Shown: positions 36,649 to 45,410 of the stretch, one piece after another | How positions within the stretch are numbered: position 1 is the first letter of the stretch | Layout of the letters: every line of letters begins with the position of its first letter | Source: an alpha proteobacterium AAP38 | GTDB taxonomy: Bacteria; Pseudomonadota; Alphaproteobacteria; Azospirillales; Azospirillaceae | Length of the DNA: 64,000 nucleotides | Assembly (NCBI GenBank): GCA_001296005.1 | Contig: LJHR01000021.1 | Span: forward strand, 58,302-122,301 | Reading direction: 5' to 3' | Position numbers and translations under genes: made by a program | The notes under the pieces: model-generated | The model's input: only the letters and a program-made list of their open reading frames with translations | Told to the model about the DNA's origin: nothing | The model's database searches: none

Positions 36649-37902
36649 ATGGCCCAGGTCCGTTTCCGCACCGCCGTCGCCCCCCTGCGCCGCGCTGCCG
36701 CCCGCAGCGTCACGCCCCGCCTGCCCAGCGTCGATCAGATGGTGGCAAGGCTGGAGCCGGCGGAACCCATGCACTGCATCCGCCCCGCCACCCTGCGCGC
36801 CACGGCGGATCGGTTCCTGGACCTGTTCGGTCAGGCCACGGATGGCCGGGGTGACGTGCTGTATGCCGTGAAGTGCAATCCCGATCCGGCTTTCCTGCGC
36901 GCGCTTTACCAGGGCGGTATCCGGCATTTCGACTGCGCGTCGCCGGCGGAAATCCGCGTGGTGCGGCAGATGTTTGCCGATGCGCAGATCCATTACATGC
37001 ACCCGGTGAAGAACCGCGCTGCCATCGCCAAGGCCTATAACGACTATGCCGTCCGCGACTTCTCGCTGGACAGCATGGAAGAGCTGGAGAAGATCGCCGC
37101 CGTTACCGGCAATGCAACCGACCTGGGCCTGTTCATTCGCCTCGCCATGCCCAAGGGCAAGGCCGCCTATGATCTGTCGGGCAAGTTCGGGGCGCAGTTC
37201 GAGGATGCTGTCGCCCTGCTGCGCCGCGCCCGGACGGTCGGCGCGCGGGTCGGCCTGTGCTTCCATGTTGGCAGCCAGATGCTGGAGCCCGCCGCCTATG
37301 GCCGCGCCCTGGAGCTGGCGGGCCGGGTGATTGATGCCGCGGGTGTCGCCATCGACGTTCTGGATGTGGGCGGCGGCTTCCCCGTGGCCTATCCCGACAT
37401 GGACCCGCCCGACCTGACCCTCTACATGGACGCAATCGCCACGGGTATCGCGGCCCTGAACCTGCCGGCCAGCACCCGCATCTGGTGTGAACCGGGCCGC
37501 GCCCTGGTGGCCGCCGGCGGCTCAGTCGTGGTGCAGGTGGAGCGCCGCCGGGGCAGTGACGAGCTGTTCATCAATGATGGCGTCTATGGCAGCCTGTCGG
37601 ATGCGGGCGTGCCCGGCTTCCTGTTCCCCTGCCGCCTGATCCGCCGCACCGACGCGCCGCTCGCTCCGTTCAGCTTCTGGGGTCCCACCTGCGACAGTGC
37701 CGACCGCATGAAGGGGCCGTTCCTGCTGCCGGCCGACGTGCAGGAAGGCGACTGGATCGAGATCGGGCAGCTGGGTGCCTATGGCGCCACCCTGCGGACG
37801 GAGTTCAACGGGTTCGATCAGGCGCATCTGGTCGAAGTGTGCGATGGCCCGCTGCTGGACACGGCTGGCCATGCCGTCTCCCTATCGGTCTGCGCGGCCT
37901 GA
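36649..37902 (+). CDS. Type III PLP-dependent decarboxylase, probably ornithine decarboxylase
   Basis: A 417-residue alanine-racemase-fold decarboxylase (group IV). The PLP lysine is Lys75 in VLYAVKCNPDP. LCFHVGSQ, DVGGGFPVAYP and CEPGRALVA are the phosphate-binding and active-site loops. GPTCDSAD with Cys348 supplies the substrate-side residues from the partner subunit. The pattern fits the ornithine or lysine/ornithine enzyme, not diaminopimelate decarboxylase. GGAGGG precedes the ATG. The homospermidine synthase gene follows, so putrescine is the likely product. Confidence 0.88.
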   Translation: MAQVRFRTAVAPLRRAAARSVTPRLPSVDQMVARLEPAEPMHCIRPATLRATADRFLDLFGQATDGRGDVLYAVKCNPDPAFLRALYQGGIRHFDCASPAEIRVVRQMFADAQIHYMHPVKNRAAIAKAYNDYAVRDFSLDSMEELEKIAAVTGNATDLGLFIRLAMPKGKAAYDLSGKFGAQFEDAVALLRRARTVGARVGLCFHVGSQMLEPAAYGRALELAGRVIDAAGVAIDVLDVGGGFPVAYPDMDPPDLTLYMDAIATGIAALNLPASTRIWCEPGRALVAAGGSVVVQVERRRGSDELFINDGVYGSLSDAGVPGFLFPCRLIRRTDAPLAPFSFWGPTCDSADRMKGPFLLPADVQEGDWIEIGQLGAYGATLRTEFNGFDQAHLVEVCDGPLLDTAGHAVSLSVCAA

Positions 37903-38322
37903 TGCGGCGCGGTTCGCGTCACAGGGAGTATAATTGGCAAGGTACTGAGAATAATGCCATCGCCTACGCAACGATCGTGCCTCCCACAGGCCTATCCCCA
38001 AGTTTATCAGGGTTAAATTCCAGATCGGGAAACAGCTGAAAAAGCTGTTCGCCGTTCCTTTCGCCGATGATCGCCGGGGTGTTACACGATTATTTCACAT
38101 GCGCGTCGTTGCACCCGGCATCAGGCCGATGATAGTTTGACACGCATCATCTTCACTAATCGCAACGCTTGATATAGCATTGTGACAATTCCAACCGGGC
38201 GCGGTCCCATCCATCTGGGCGGGGCCGTGCCTTTCTGTTGTCCTGCATCACGTCTGAAGCACGTCAACCCCACAGCCATGAGGCTCCCATAGGCGGGTAA
38301 TAGCCCCGGAGAACCCACGAAA
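37903..38322 (+). other. Intergenic region before homospermidine synthase
   Basis: This 420-bp spacer contains a short stem (AACAGCT-GAAA-AAGCTGTT, about 38028-38047) and a TTGACA at about 38137 with no convincing -10. It also contains a G/C-rich inverted repeat near 38197-38230. It is long for two genes of one pathway and may carry a separate promoter and leader for the synthase. Confidence 0.4.
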
Positions 38323-39750
38323 ATGACCCAATATCAGAAGCATTGTGCCCTTCCCGGGCGTCTTGTGATGGTAGGCTTCGGCAGCATCGGTCAAGGTGTG
38401 CTGCCTCTGATTCTGCGGCATATCGAAATTGACCGACAGAACATCACCATCATCACGGCGGACGAGCGCGGCCACGGTGAGGCTGACTATTTCGGCATCA
38501 AGTTCGTCAAGGAACCACTGACCCGGCGGAATTACCGGGCCATGCTGGAACCGCTGCTCTCCAAGGGCGATTTCCTGTTGAACCTGTCAGTGGATGTCTC
38601 GTCCACGGCGCTGGTTGAGCTTTGCGCCGAACGTGGCGCGCTCTATCTCGACACCTGCATCGAGCCGTGGCCCGGCGGTTATACCGACCCCAGCCTGTCG
38701 CCCTCCATGCGCTCCAACTACGCGCTGCGCGAAACGGCGCTGGATCTCCGGGGCAAACTGGGGACGAACGCGCCCACGGCCGTGCTGACCCACGGCGCCA
38801 ATCCCGGCCTTGTCTCCCACTTTGTGAAGCAGGCGCTGCTGAACATTGCGGAGGATACAGGCCGCGACGTCACCGACGTGCCGGCCGACCGTGCCGCCTG
38901 GGCCAAGCTGGCGCACGAGTTGGGCGTGAAGGTCATCCATATCGCCGAACGCGACACCCAGGTCTCCTCCATCCCCAAAAAGCGGGGGGAGTTCGTTAAT
39001 ACCTGGTCCATTGACGGCTTCATCTCTGAGGGCTGTCAGCCGGCGGAGCTGGGCTGGGGCACGCATGAGGCGACGTTCCCGCCGGACGGTATTCGCCATG
39101 AATTTGGCGGCCAGTCCGGCATCATCTTGAACCGCCCCGGCGTGACCCAGCGTGTGCGCACCTGGACCCCGATGGAAGGCCCCTTCCACGGCTTCCTGAT
39201 CACGCATAGCGAGGCGCTGTCGATCCCCGACTATCTGACGGTGCGCGACGCCGACGGCAAGGCGCTCTACCGCCCCACCTGCCACTATGCCTATCACCCC
39301 TGCGACGATGCCGTGAAATCCATCCACGAATTCGCCGGCAAGAATTTCGTGCAGCAGGAAACCCAGCGCCTGTTGATGAAGGAAATCATCGACGGTGTGG
39401 ACGAGCTGGGCGTGCTGCTGGCCGGTCATGAAAAGGGCGCCTACTGGTTCGGCTCGCAGCTGACCTGTTCGGAGGCCCGCCAGTTGGTGGAGTTCAACAG
39501 CGCCACCAGCCTGCAGGTCACGGTCGCCGCCCTGTCCGGCATGATCTGGGCCATCGAGAACCCGGATCGTGGCATCGTGGAAGCCGACGACATGGATTTC
39601 CAGCGCTGCCTGGATATCTGCATGCCCTATCTGGGGCCGGTGGTCGGGGCTTATACGGACTGGACCCCGCTGGACGGGCGCAACAAGCTGTTCGTGGAGG
39701 ACGTGGACATGTCCGATCCGTGGCAGTTCAAGAATATTCGGGTGGTGTGA
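38323..39750 (+). CDS. hss: Homospermidine synthase
   Basis: A 475-residue NAD-dependent enzyme that joins two putrescine molecules (or putrescine and spermidine) to sym-homospermidine, a common alphaproteobacterial polyamine. The Rossmann motif VGFGSIGQG is at 17-25. DTCIEPWPGGYTDP, LTHGANPGLVSHF, GWGTHEATFPPDG and CHYAYHPCDDAV are strong family blocks. It follows the decarboxylase that should supply putrescine. A hairpin resembling a terminator lies 35 bp after the stop. Confidence 0.96.
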   Translation: MTQYQKHCALPGRLVMVGFGSIGQGVLPLILRHIEIDRQNITIITADERGHGEADYFGIKFVKEPLTRRNYRAMLEPLLSKGDFLLNLSVDVSSTALVELCAERGALYLDTCIEPWPGGYTDPSLSPSMRSNYALRETALDLRGKLGTNAPTAVLTHGANPGLVSHFVKQALLNIAEDTGRDVTDVPADRAAWAKLAHELGVKVIHIAERDTQVSSIPKKRGEFVNTWSIDGFISEGCQPAELGWGTHEATFPPDGIRHEFGGQSGIILNRPGVTQRVRTWTPMEGPFHGFLITHSEALSIPDYLTVRDADGKALYRPTCHYAYHPCDDAVKSIHEFAGKNFVQQETQRLLMKEIIDGVDELGVLLAGHEKGAYWFGSQLTCSEARQLVEFNSATSLQVTVAALSGMIWAIENPDRGIVEADDMDFQRCLDICMPYLGPVVGAYTDWTPLDGRNKLFVEDVDMSDPWQFKNIRVV

Positions 39751-39785
39751 GGGGGCTTAAGCTCTCTTTTTTATCTGTTATAGGG

Positions 39786-39820
39786 CCCTCAACGTGCCTA
39801 GTAGTGCATGTTGAGGGTTT
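39786..39820 (+). terminator. Probable terminator after hss
   Basis: The stem CCCTCAAC / GTTGAGGG with a 16-base loop is followed by TTTGTGTT. It marks the boundary between GC-rich host sequence and the AT-rich island. Confidence 0.65.
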
Positions 39821-39885
39821 GTGTTGCGTATTTAGGGGGATGTAGTATATTTTCGCGCTCCAGAATCAGATTGGAGCCATATGAC

Positions 39886-40479
39886 ATGTCGCTGAATTTT
39901 GGTAGACTTCGTAATGAGCAATGTGGAATTAATGACATTATTTGGTCTTGGAAAAATAAATCGGAAAATACTAGAGATGATTTTGACCGATTTTATTTTC
40001 TTTGGTCTCAATTCAATGCGTGGGGATTGATTGTAACTCTTGCAAAGTATGATAGTAAAATGATCGACTTATTGTCGAAAAACAGGAATATTCAGCAAAT
40101 ATATAGTCAAAAAATACAAGATGAAAATCGTCGCTACCTACGCAACGATCTGAATGAGTGCACGTCGAGTTTTCCTCTTCCAAGTTACGCTGACTTAGTT
40201 CGAATCGATCATCGGTATCCATGGAAGCAGAATCAGGGCAACGCTGAGTATTGGGGTAGAATTTCCCGTGCACAGGCATCCGGAAAATCGGTAAAAATGA
40301 GCCCAAGACTTCATCCTACTGATTGGGAATCAGTGCTTCATTGTATGTATGCAGTTAGGTGTAATTTGTTTCATGGATCAAAAGTAGCCTCGGAAGGAGA
40401 GAGGAATTTTATCAATTGTTTTTCCAATGTTCTGGATATGATGATGAACGAAAGAGGGGGGCTGTTCGACCTAGGATAA
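39886..40479 (+). CDS. AT-rich island protein with an HEPN-like R-x4-H motif
   Basis: A 197-residue soluble protein encoded by DNA far more AT-rich than everything around it, with codons such as ATA, AAA and TTA that neighbours avoid. Near the C-terminus, VRCNLFHGSK gives Arg158-x4-His163, the Rx4-6H motif of HEPN ribonucleases, in the NLFHG context seen in HEPN proteins of defence and toxin systems. The preceding helical region (FYFLWSQFNAWGLIVTLAKY) fits an all-alpha domain. No antitoxin-like partner is adjacent. The ATG at 39886 has GGAG about 12 bases before it. Ribonuclease function is inferred. Confidence 0.7.
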   Translation: MSLNFGRLRNEQCGINDIIWSWKNKSENTRDDFDRFYFLWSQFNAWGLIVTLAKYDSKMIDLLSKNRNIQQIYSQKIQDENRRYLRNDLNECTSSFPLPSYADLVRIDHRYPWKQNQGNAEYWGRISRAQASGKSVKMSPRLHPTDWESVLHCMYAVRCNLFHGSKVASEGERNFINCFSNVLDMMMNERGGLFDLG

Positions 40480-40629
40480 GCACATGGAAAGTTTGCTTCA
40501 AACCACACAGCCCCCCAAACTTCCCCCCGCCATCCATTCCATAACTGACCCATATCATGTCGCGCCCCTGCCACGCAGGGTAGAAGGCCCCGGAAACCTG
40601 ATCGTCAAACCTTTCCGGGACATCCTTCC

Positions 40630-42600
40630 ATGCTGGATATCCGCCGTCTGCCCGTCGCGGGCAAGGTCACTTTGTTCAATGCGCTGGGGCTTGTGGTGCT
40701 GGGCGCCATCACCCTGACGCTGGGATACATGGTCATGATCGGGGTGATGGAGCGGCAGGCCGTTGCCACCCAGGCCCTGTCCATGCGGGTCGCCCATTCG
40801 ATTGTGGAGAATGGTGACGATGCCTATGCCCTGGTCGATGGCAAGCTGAGCCAGGGCGGGCGGGTGCTGGATGGCGACATGGCGCTGGTCGATGCGGTGG
40901 CCAGTGCCACGGGGGGCAGCGCCACCATCTTCCGCGGGGATGTGCGCGTGGCGACCACGGTGTTGAAGGAGGATGGCAGCCGGGCTGTGGGTACGGCCCT
41001 GGCGGCGGGGCCGGCGCGTGATGCCCTGCTGGGGGCGGGACAGGCCTATCGCGGCACCGTCGATATCCTGGGCAGCACCTATTATGCCGGCTATGACCCG
41101 TTGAAGGACAAGGAGGGCAGGGTCGTCGGCATCCTCTATGTCGGGCTGAAAAAGGATGATCTGCTGGCAGAGTTCAACCGGGGCATCACCTGGATCGCCC
41201 TGGGGGCGCTGGTGCTGACCCTGATCATGTCCGTATCGGCGCTGGGGCTGGCCCGCTGGCTGTTGGCACCGCTGGGCCGGCTCAGCGCCCGAATGGACGG
41301 CATGCGCCAGGGAAGGCTGGACCAGCCCGTGCCCGACCGTGAGAAGCAGGATGATGTGGGGGAGATGGCCCGCGCCGTGGAAAGCTTCCGCCTGACCCTG
41401 ATGGAGACCGAAGGTCTGCGGCGGGAGCAGGAACAGCAGCGGCAGATGGCGGAACAGGCCCGCGTCGCCTCGCTGCGCACCATGGCCGACACGGTGGAGG
41501 ATGAGACGCGCCACGCCGTCGATGCCGTCGCCGCACAGACCCAGTCGATGGATGCCGAGGCCAAGGTGATGGCCGCCGCCGCCGACCGCATGGGCAACAA
41601 CGCCCAGAACGTGGCCGCCGCTGCCGAACAGGCCCTGGCCAATGCCCAGACAGTGGCATCGGCCACCAACCAGTTGACCGCCTCCATCGGCGAAATCACG
41701 GCCCAGGTGGCCCATGCCAGCGCCGTGACCCGCGACAGCGTGGCGGCCAGTGCGGAGGCGGCGAGCGCCATCGACGCGCTGTCGGAAAGCGTGACACAGA
41801 TCGGCGGCATCGCCGGCCTGATTGCCGATATCGCGTCGCAGACCAACCTTCTGGCACTGAACGCCACCATCGAGGCGGCGCGAGCCGGAGAGGCGGGCAA
41901 GGGCTTTGCCGTGGTCGCGTCGGAGGTGAAGAACCTGGCCAGCCAGACGGCGCGGGCCACGGAGGATATCGCCCAGCGCATCCTTGGCATCGGCGCCGTG
42001 CGCGACCGGGCCGTGGCCGCCGTCAGCGACATCACCCACCAGATCCAGCAGGTCGATCAGGTGGCGGCCGGCATCGCCGCCGCCATGGAGGAACAGTCCG
42101 CCGCCACGACCGAGATTGCCCGCAATGTCGAGCAGACCGCCGATGCCGCGCGCGAGGTGGCGTCACGCATTGCCGAGGTGTCGGCGGAGGCGGCACAGAC
42201 CGACCGTTGCGCCAATGATGTGCAGGCGGCAGCGCACCAGATGGCGGACAGTGTGGAACATCTGCGCGAAACGCTGGTCCGTGTGGTCCGCACCGCGTCG
42301 GCCGACGTCGACCGACGCCGCCGCCCGCGCTTTGCTGTTTCAATCGAATGTCAGGTGGAACAGGGCGGACGCACCCTGGCTGGCCGTGTGGTGAACCTGT
42401 CGGAGGGTGGGGCCATGCTGACGGTCGCGGGCATCGCGGCATCGCCGGGGGTGCTGGTGATGGCGGGCCTGCGCCTGCCCTTCCGCACGCCGGAGCAGGC
42501 AGAGGGCGCTGGCCATGTGAAATTCACCCTGACGGAGGCAGAGGCGGGGGCCCTGCGCGCCCGTTTCGCGGGCCTGACGGCGGGGGCCATGGCGGCGTGA
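40630..42600 (+). CDS. Methyl-accepting chemotaxis protein with C-terminal PilZ domain
   Basis: A 656-residue chemoreceptor. A transmembrane helix at about 13-38 is followed by a single periplasmic Cache domain (about 45-183, with [20 protein letters not shown]), a second membrane helix (about 190-215), HAMP ([20 protein letters not shown]) and the signalling hairpin tip ([20 protein letters not shown]). A PilZ domain follows at about 560-645 (RRRPRF and NLSEGGAML), so receptor output may respond to cyclic di-GMP. In PilZ the usual D/NxSxxG is present as NLSEGG. The ligand is unknown. Confidence 0.94.
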   Translation: MLDIRRLPVAGKVTLFNALGLVVLGAITLTLGYMVMIGVMERQAVATQALSMRVAHSIVENGDDAYALVDGKLSQGGRVLDGDMALVDAVASATGGSATIFRGDVRVATTVLKEDGSRAVGTALAAGPARDALLGAGQAYRGTVDILGSTYYAGYDPLKDKEGRVVGILYVGLKKDDLLAEFNRGITWIALGALVLTLIMSVSALGLARWLLAPLGRLSARMDGMRQGRLDQPVPDREKQDDVGEMARAVESFRLTLMETEGLRREQEQQRQMAEQARVASLRTMADTVEDETRHAVDAVAAQTQSMDAEAKVMAAAADRMGNNAQNVAAAAEQALANAQTVASATNQLTASIGEITAQVAHASAVTRDSVAASAEAASAIDALSESVTQIGGIAGLIADIASQTNLLALNATIEAARAGEAGKGFAVVASEVKNLASQTARATEDIAQRILGIGAVRDRAVAAVSDITHQIQQVDQVAAGIAAAMEEQSAATTEIARNVEQTADAAREVASRIAEVSAEAAQTDRCANDVQAAAHQMADSVEHLRETLVRVVRTASADVDRRRRPRFAVSIECQVEQGGRTLAGRVVNLSEGGAMLTVAGIAASPGVLVMAGLRLPFRTPEQAEGAGHVKFTLTEAEAGALRARFAGLTAGAMAA

Positions 42601-42720
42601 TGCTGAGACTGCCCCAGCAAAAAGCCGAATGACACCAACCCTTTCCCCATCACCCCATTGCGCCCGCCCCCGTCCCCTGTCACCCTCTCCGGCAAATATG
42701 CATCCATGCGGAGAAAATAA

Positions 42721-44067
42721 ATGCGGGTGACGGGTCGGACGGGGTTCAAGCGGGTGGGGACGGGATTGCTGGCGGCGCTGGTGCTGCCCTTCCTGGCGGC
42801 ACCGGTACAGGCGCAGAACGTGGCCACGCCCGACATTCCCGCCTATATCAAATCCGACGTGAAGGCGCTGGAGGGCAAGATCGTGGCCTGGCGCCGCGAT
42901 ATCCATCAGCATCCCGAACTGGGCAACCGCGAGACGCGAACGGCCAAGCTGGTGGCAGATCACCTGAAAAAGCTGGGCATGGAGGTGCAGACGGGGGTGG
43001 CCCATACCGGTGTCGTGGCGGTGCTGAAGGGGGCTAAGCCCGGCCCGGTCGTGGCCCTGCGCGCCGATATGGATGCGCTGCCTGTTACCGAACAGGCCGA
43101 CGTGCCCTTCGCGTCCAAGGTCCGGACCACCTATAACGGTCAGGATGTGGGCGTCATGCATGCCTGCGGCCATGACGGCCATGTCGCCATCCTGATGGGT
43201 GTGGCGGAGCTGCTGGCCAAGCGCAAAGGGGAACTGCGCGGCACCGTGAAGTTCATCTTCCAGCCCGCGGAGGAAGGCCCGCCGGCGGGGGAGGAAGGCG
43301 GGGCCGAGATGATGGTCAAGCAGGGCGTGCTGTCCACCGATCCCAAGCCGGAGGCGATTTTCGGCCTGCACCTGTTCTCCGCCGGTCGGGCGGGTACCAT
43401 CAGCTACCGGTCCGGCCCGGCCATGGCGGCAGCCGACAGTTTCCACATTACCGTCCAGGGTCGACAGACGCACGGCGCCTATCCCTGGGCCGGGGTCGAT
43501 CCCATCGTGACGGCATCACAGATCGTGACGGGCCTGCAAACCATCGTCAGCCGCAATGTGGAACTGATCAAGGAGCCGGCCATCGTGTCGGTCGGCGCGC
43601 TGAACAGCGGGGTGCGCGACAATATCATCCCCGACAAGGCGGAGATGATCGGCACCATCCGCACCTTCGACCCCAAGATGCGCGAACAGATTCACCGCCG
43701 CATCAAGGAGATTGCCGAGAATATCGCCGAAAGCCAGGGGGCCACGGCGACGGTGCATATCGACCAGGGCTATCCCGTCACCGACAATAATCCCGCACTC
43801 ACCGCCTGGGCCGCCCCCATCCTGGAACAGGTGGCAGGCGCGGGCAATGTCTCGGTCGGGCCAAAGGCCGGCGGGGCGGAGGATTTCAGCTATTTCCAGC
43901 AGCAGATCCCCGGCTTCTTCTTCTGGGTTGGGTCCACCGGGCCGGAGGTTCCGCTGGACAAGGCCCCGTCCAACCATTCGCCCCTGTTCAAGGTGGATGA
44001 GGCATCGCTGCTGACCGGGGCGGAGGCGATGGCCGCCGTCACCGTCGCCTATCTGCAAAGCCATTGA
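42721..44067 (+). CDS. Secreted M20D amidohydrolase, tandem copy 1
   Basis: A 448-residue metal-dependent amidohydrolase of the IAA-amino-acid/hippurate/N-acyl-amino-acid hydrolase group. An N-terminal signal segment (LLAALVLPFLAAPVQA) exports it. Metal-site blocks are VMHACGHDGHVAIL and FQPAEEGPPAGEEGG. The dimerisation domain includes GRQTHGAYPWAGVDP, and EDFSYFQQQIPGFFFWVG is the last ligand block. Two homologues follow immediately, sharing long stretches such as AWRRDIHQHPELGNRETRTA. GGAG precedes the ATG. Exact substrate unknown. Confidence 0.93.
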   Translation: MRVTGRTGFKRVGTGLLAALVLPFLAAPVQAQNVATPDIPAYIKSDVKALEGKIVAWRRDIHQHPELGNRETRTAKLVADHLKKLGMEVQTGVAHTGVVAVLKGAKPGPVVALRADMDALPVTEQADVPFASKVRTTYNGQDVGVMHACGHDGHVAILMGVAELLAKRKGELRGTVKFIFQPAEEGPPAGEEGGAEMMVKQGVLSTDPKPEAIFGLHLFSAGRAGTISYRSGPAMAAADSFHITVQGRQTHGAYPWAGVDPIVTASQIVTGLQTIVSRNVELIKEPAIVSVGALNSGVRDNIIPDKAEMIGTIRTFDPKMREQIHRRIKEIAENIAESQGATATVHIDQGYPVTDNNPALTAWAAPILEQVAGAGNVSVGPKAGGAEDFSYFQQQIPGFFFWVGSTGPEVPLDKAPSNHSPLFKVDEASLLTGAEAMAAVTVAYLQSH

Positions 44068-44084
44068 GGCGGGTGGGGATAACG

Positions 44085-45398
44085 ATGCGCGCCATTCTGC
44101 TGACAGGGGCGGCCTTGGCCGCCCTGATCCTGCCGCCCGTGGCCCTTGCCGCCGATGCGCCGCCCGTGCCCGCCTATGTGATGGAGGATGCACGCGCGCT
44201 GGAGGCCAAGATCATCGCCTGGCGGCGTGATATCCACCAGCATCCCGAACTGGGCAACCGCGAGACGCGGACGGCCAAGCTGGTGGCCGATCATCTGAAA
44301 AAGCTGGGGCTGGAGGTGCAGACAGGGGTGGCACATACCGGCGTCGTCGCCGTGCTGAAGGGGGGCAAACCCGGACCCGTGGTGGCGCTGCGCGCCGACA
44401 TGGATGCGCTGCCCGTTGCCGAACGGGTGGACCTGCCCTTCGCATCGAAGGTGCGCACCACTTATAACGGCAAGGATGTGGGGGTGATGCATGCCTGTGG
44501 GCACGACACCCATGTCGCCATCCTGATGGGCGTGGCCGAGCTTCTGGCCAAGCGCCGCGCCGACCTGCCGGGTACGGTGAAATTCATCTTCCAGCCCGCC
44601 GAGGAAGGTGCACCGGCGGGAGAGGAGGGCGGGGCCGAACTGATGATCAAGCAGGGCGTGCTGTCCACCGATCCCAAGCCGCAGGCGATTTTCGGCCTGC
44701 ATGTCGGGTCGGATGATCATATCGGCAAGGTCGGCTACCGCCCCGGCCCTGTGATGGCCGCGTCCGACACGTTCCGCATCAAGGTGAAGGGCAAGCAGAC
44801 GCACGGTGCCTATCCCTGGGCCGGCACCGACCCGATTGTGGCGGCATCGGCCATCGTCACGGGCCTGCAAACCATCGTCAGCCGCAATGTCGAACTGATC
44901 AAGGAACCGGCGGTCGTGTCGGTGGGCGCCATCAATGGCGGGGTGCGCAGCAATATCATCCCCGACGAAACCGACCTGATCGGCACCATTCGCACCCTGG
45001 ACCCCGGCATGCGCGAGCAGGTCCATCGCCGGCTTAAGGAGGTGGCGACCGGTATCGCCGCCGCCCATGGCGCGATGGCAGAGGTGGAGATCGACCTGGG
45101 CTATCCCGTTACCGTCAATGACAAGGACCTGACCGCCTGGGCCGTGCCTGTGCTGGAGCAGGTGGCCGGCAAGGAAAATGTCAGCCTGGCCTCCAAGGGC
45201 CTGGCGGCAGAGGATTTCAGCTTCTATCAGCAGAAAATCCCCGGCTTCTATTTCTTCATCGGCGTCACCGACCCCGATGTGCCGCTGGATCAGGCGCCCA
45301 GCAACCATTCACCCCTGTTCAAGGTGGATGAACGCGGCCTGCTGATCGGGGCGCAGTCCATGGCGGCCCTGACCGTCGCCTATCTTTCCTCCCACTGA
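44085..45398 (+). CDS. Secreted M20D amidohydrolase, tandem copy 2
   Basis: A 437-residue paralogue of the preceding gene. The signal peptide is LLTGAALAALILPPVALAA. Metal motifs are HACGHDTHVAIL (Thr replaces Gly of copies 1 and 3) and FQPAEEGAPAGEEGG. The lid block is KQTHGAYPWAGTDP and the C-terminal block EDFSFYQQKIPGFYFFIG. I chose the ATG at 44085; a TTG 21 bases upstream overlapping copy 1's stop is unlikely. The 17-bp spacing makes it cotranscribed with copy 1. Confidence 0.93.
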   Translation: MRAILLTGAALAALILPPVALAADAPPVPAYVMEDARALEAKIIAWRRDIHQHPELGNRETRTAKLVADHLKKLGLEVQTGVAHTGVVAVLKGGKPGPVVALRADMDALPVAERVDLPFASKVRTTYNGKDVGVMHACGHDTHVAILMGVAELLAKRRADLPGTVKFIFQPAEEGAPAGEEGGAELMIKQGVLSTDPKPQAIFGLHVGSDDHIGKVGYRPGPVMAASDTFRIKVKGKQTHGAYPWAGTDPIVAASAIVTGLQTIVSRNVELIKEPAVVSVGAINGGVRSNIIPDETDLIGTIRTLDPGMREQVHRRLKEVATGIAAAHGAMAEVEIDLGYPVTVNDKDLTAWAVPVLEQVAGKENVSLASKGLAAEDFSFYQQKIPGFYFFIGVTDPDVPLDQAPSNHSPLFKVDERGLLIGAQSMAALTVAYLSSH

Positions 45399-45410
45399 TG
45401 GCGGGTTGCG

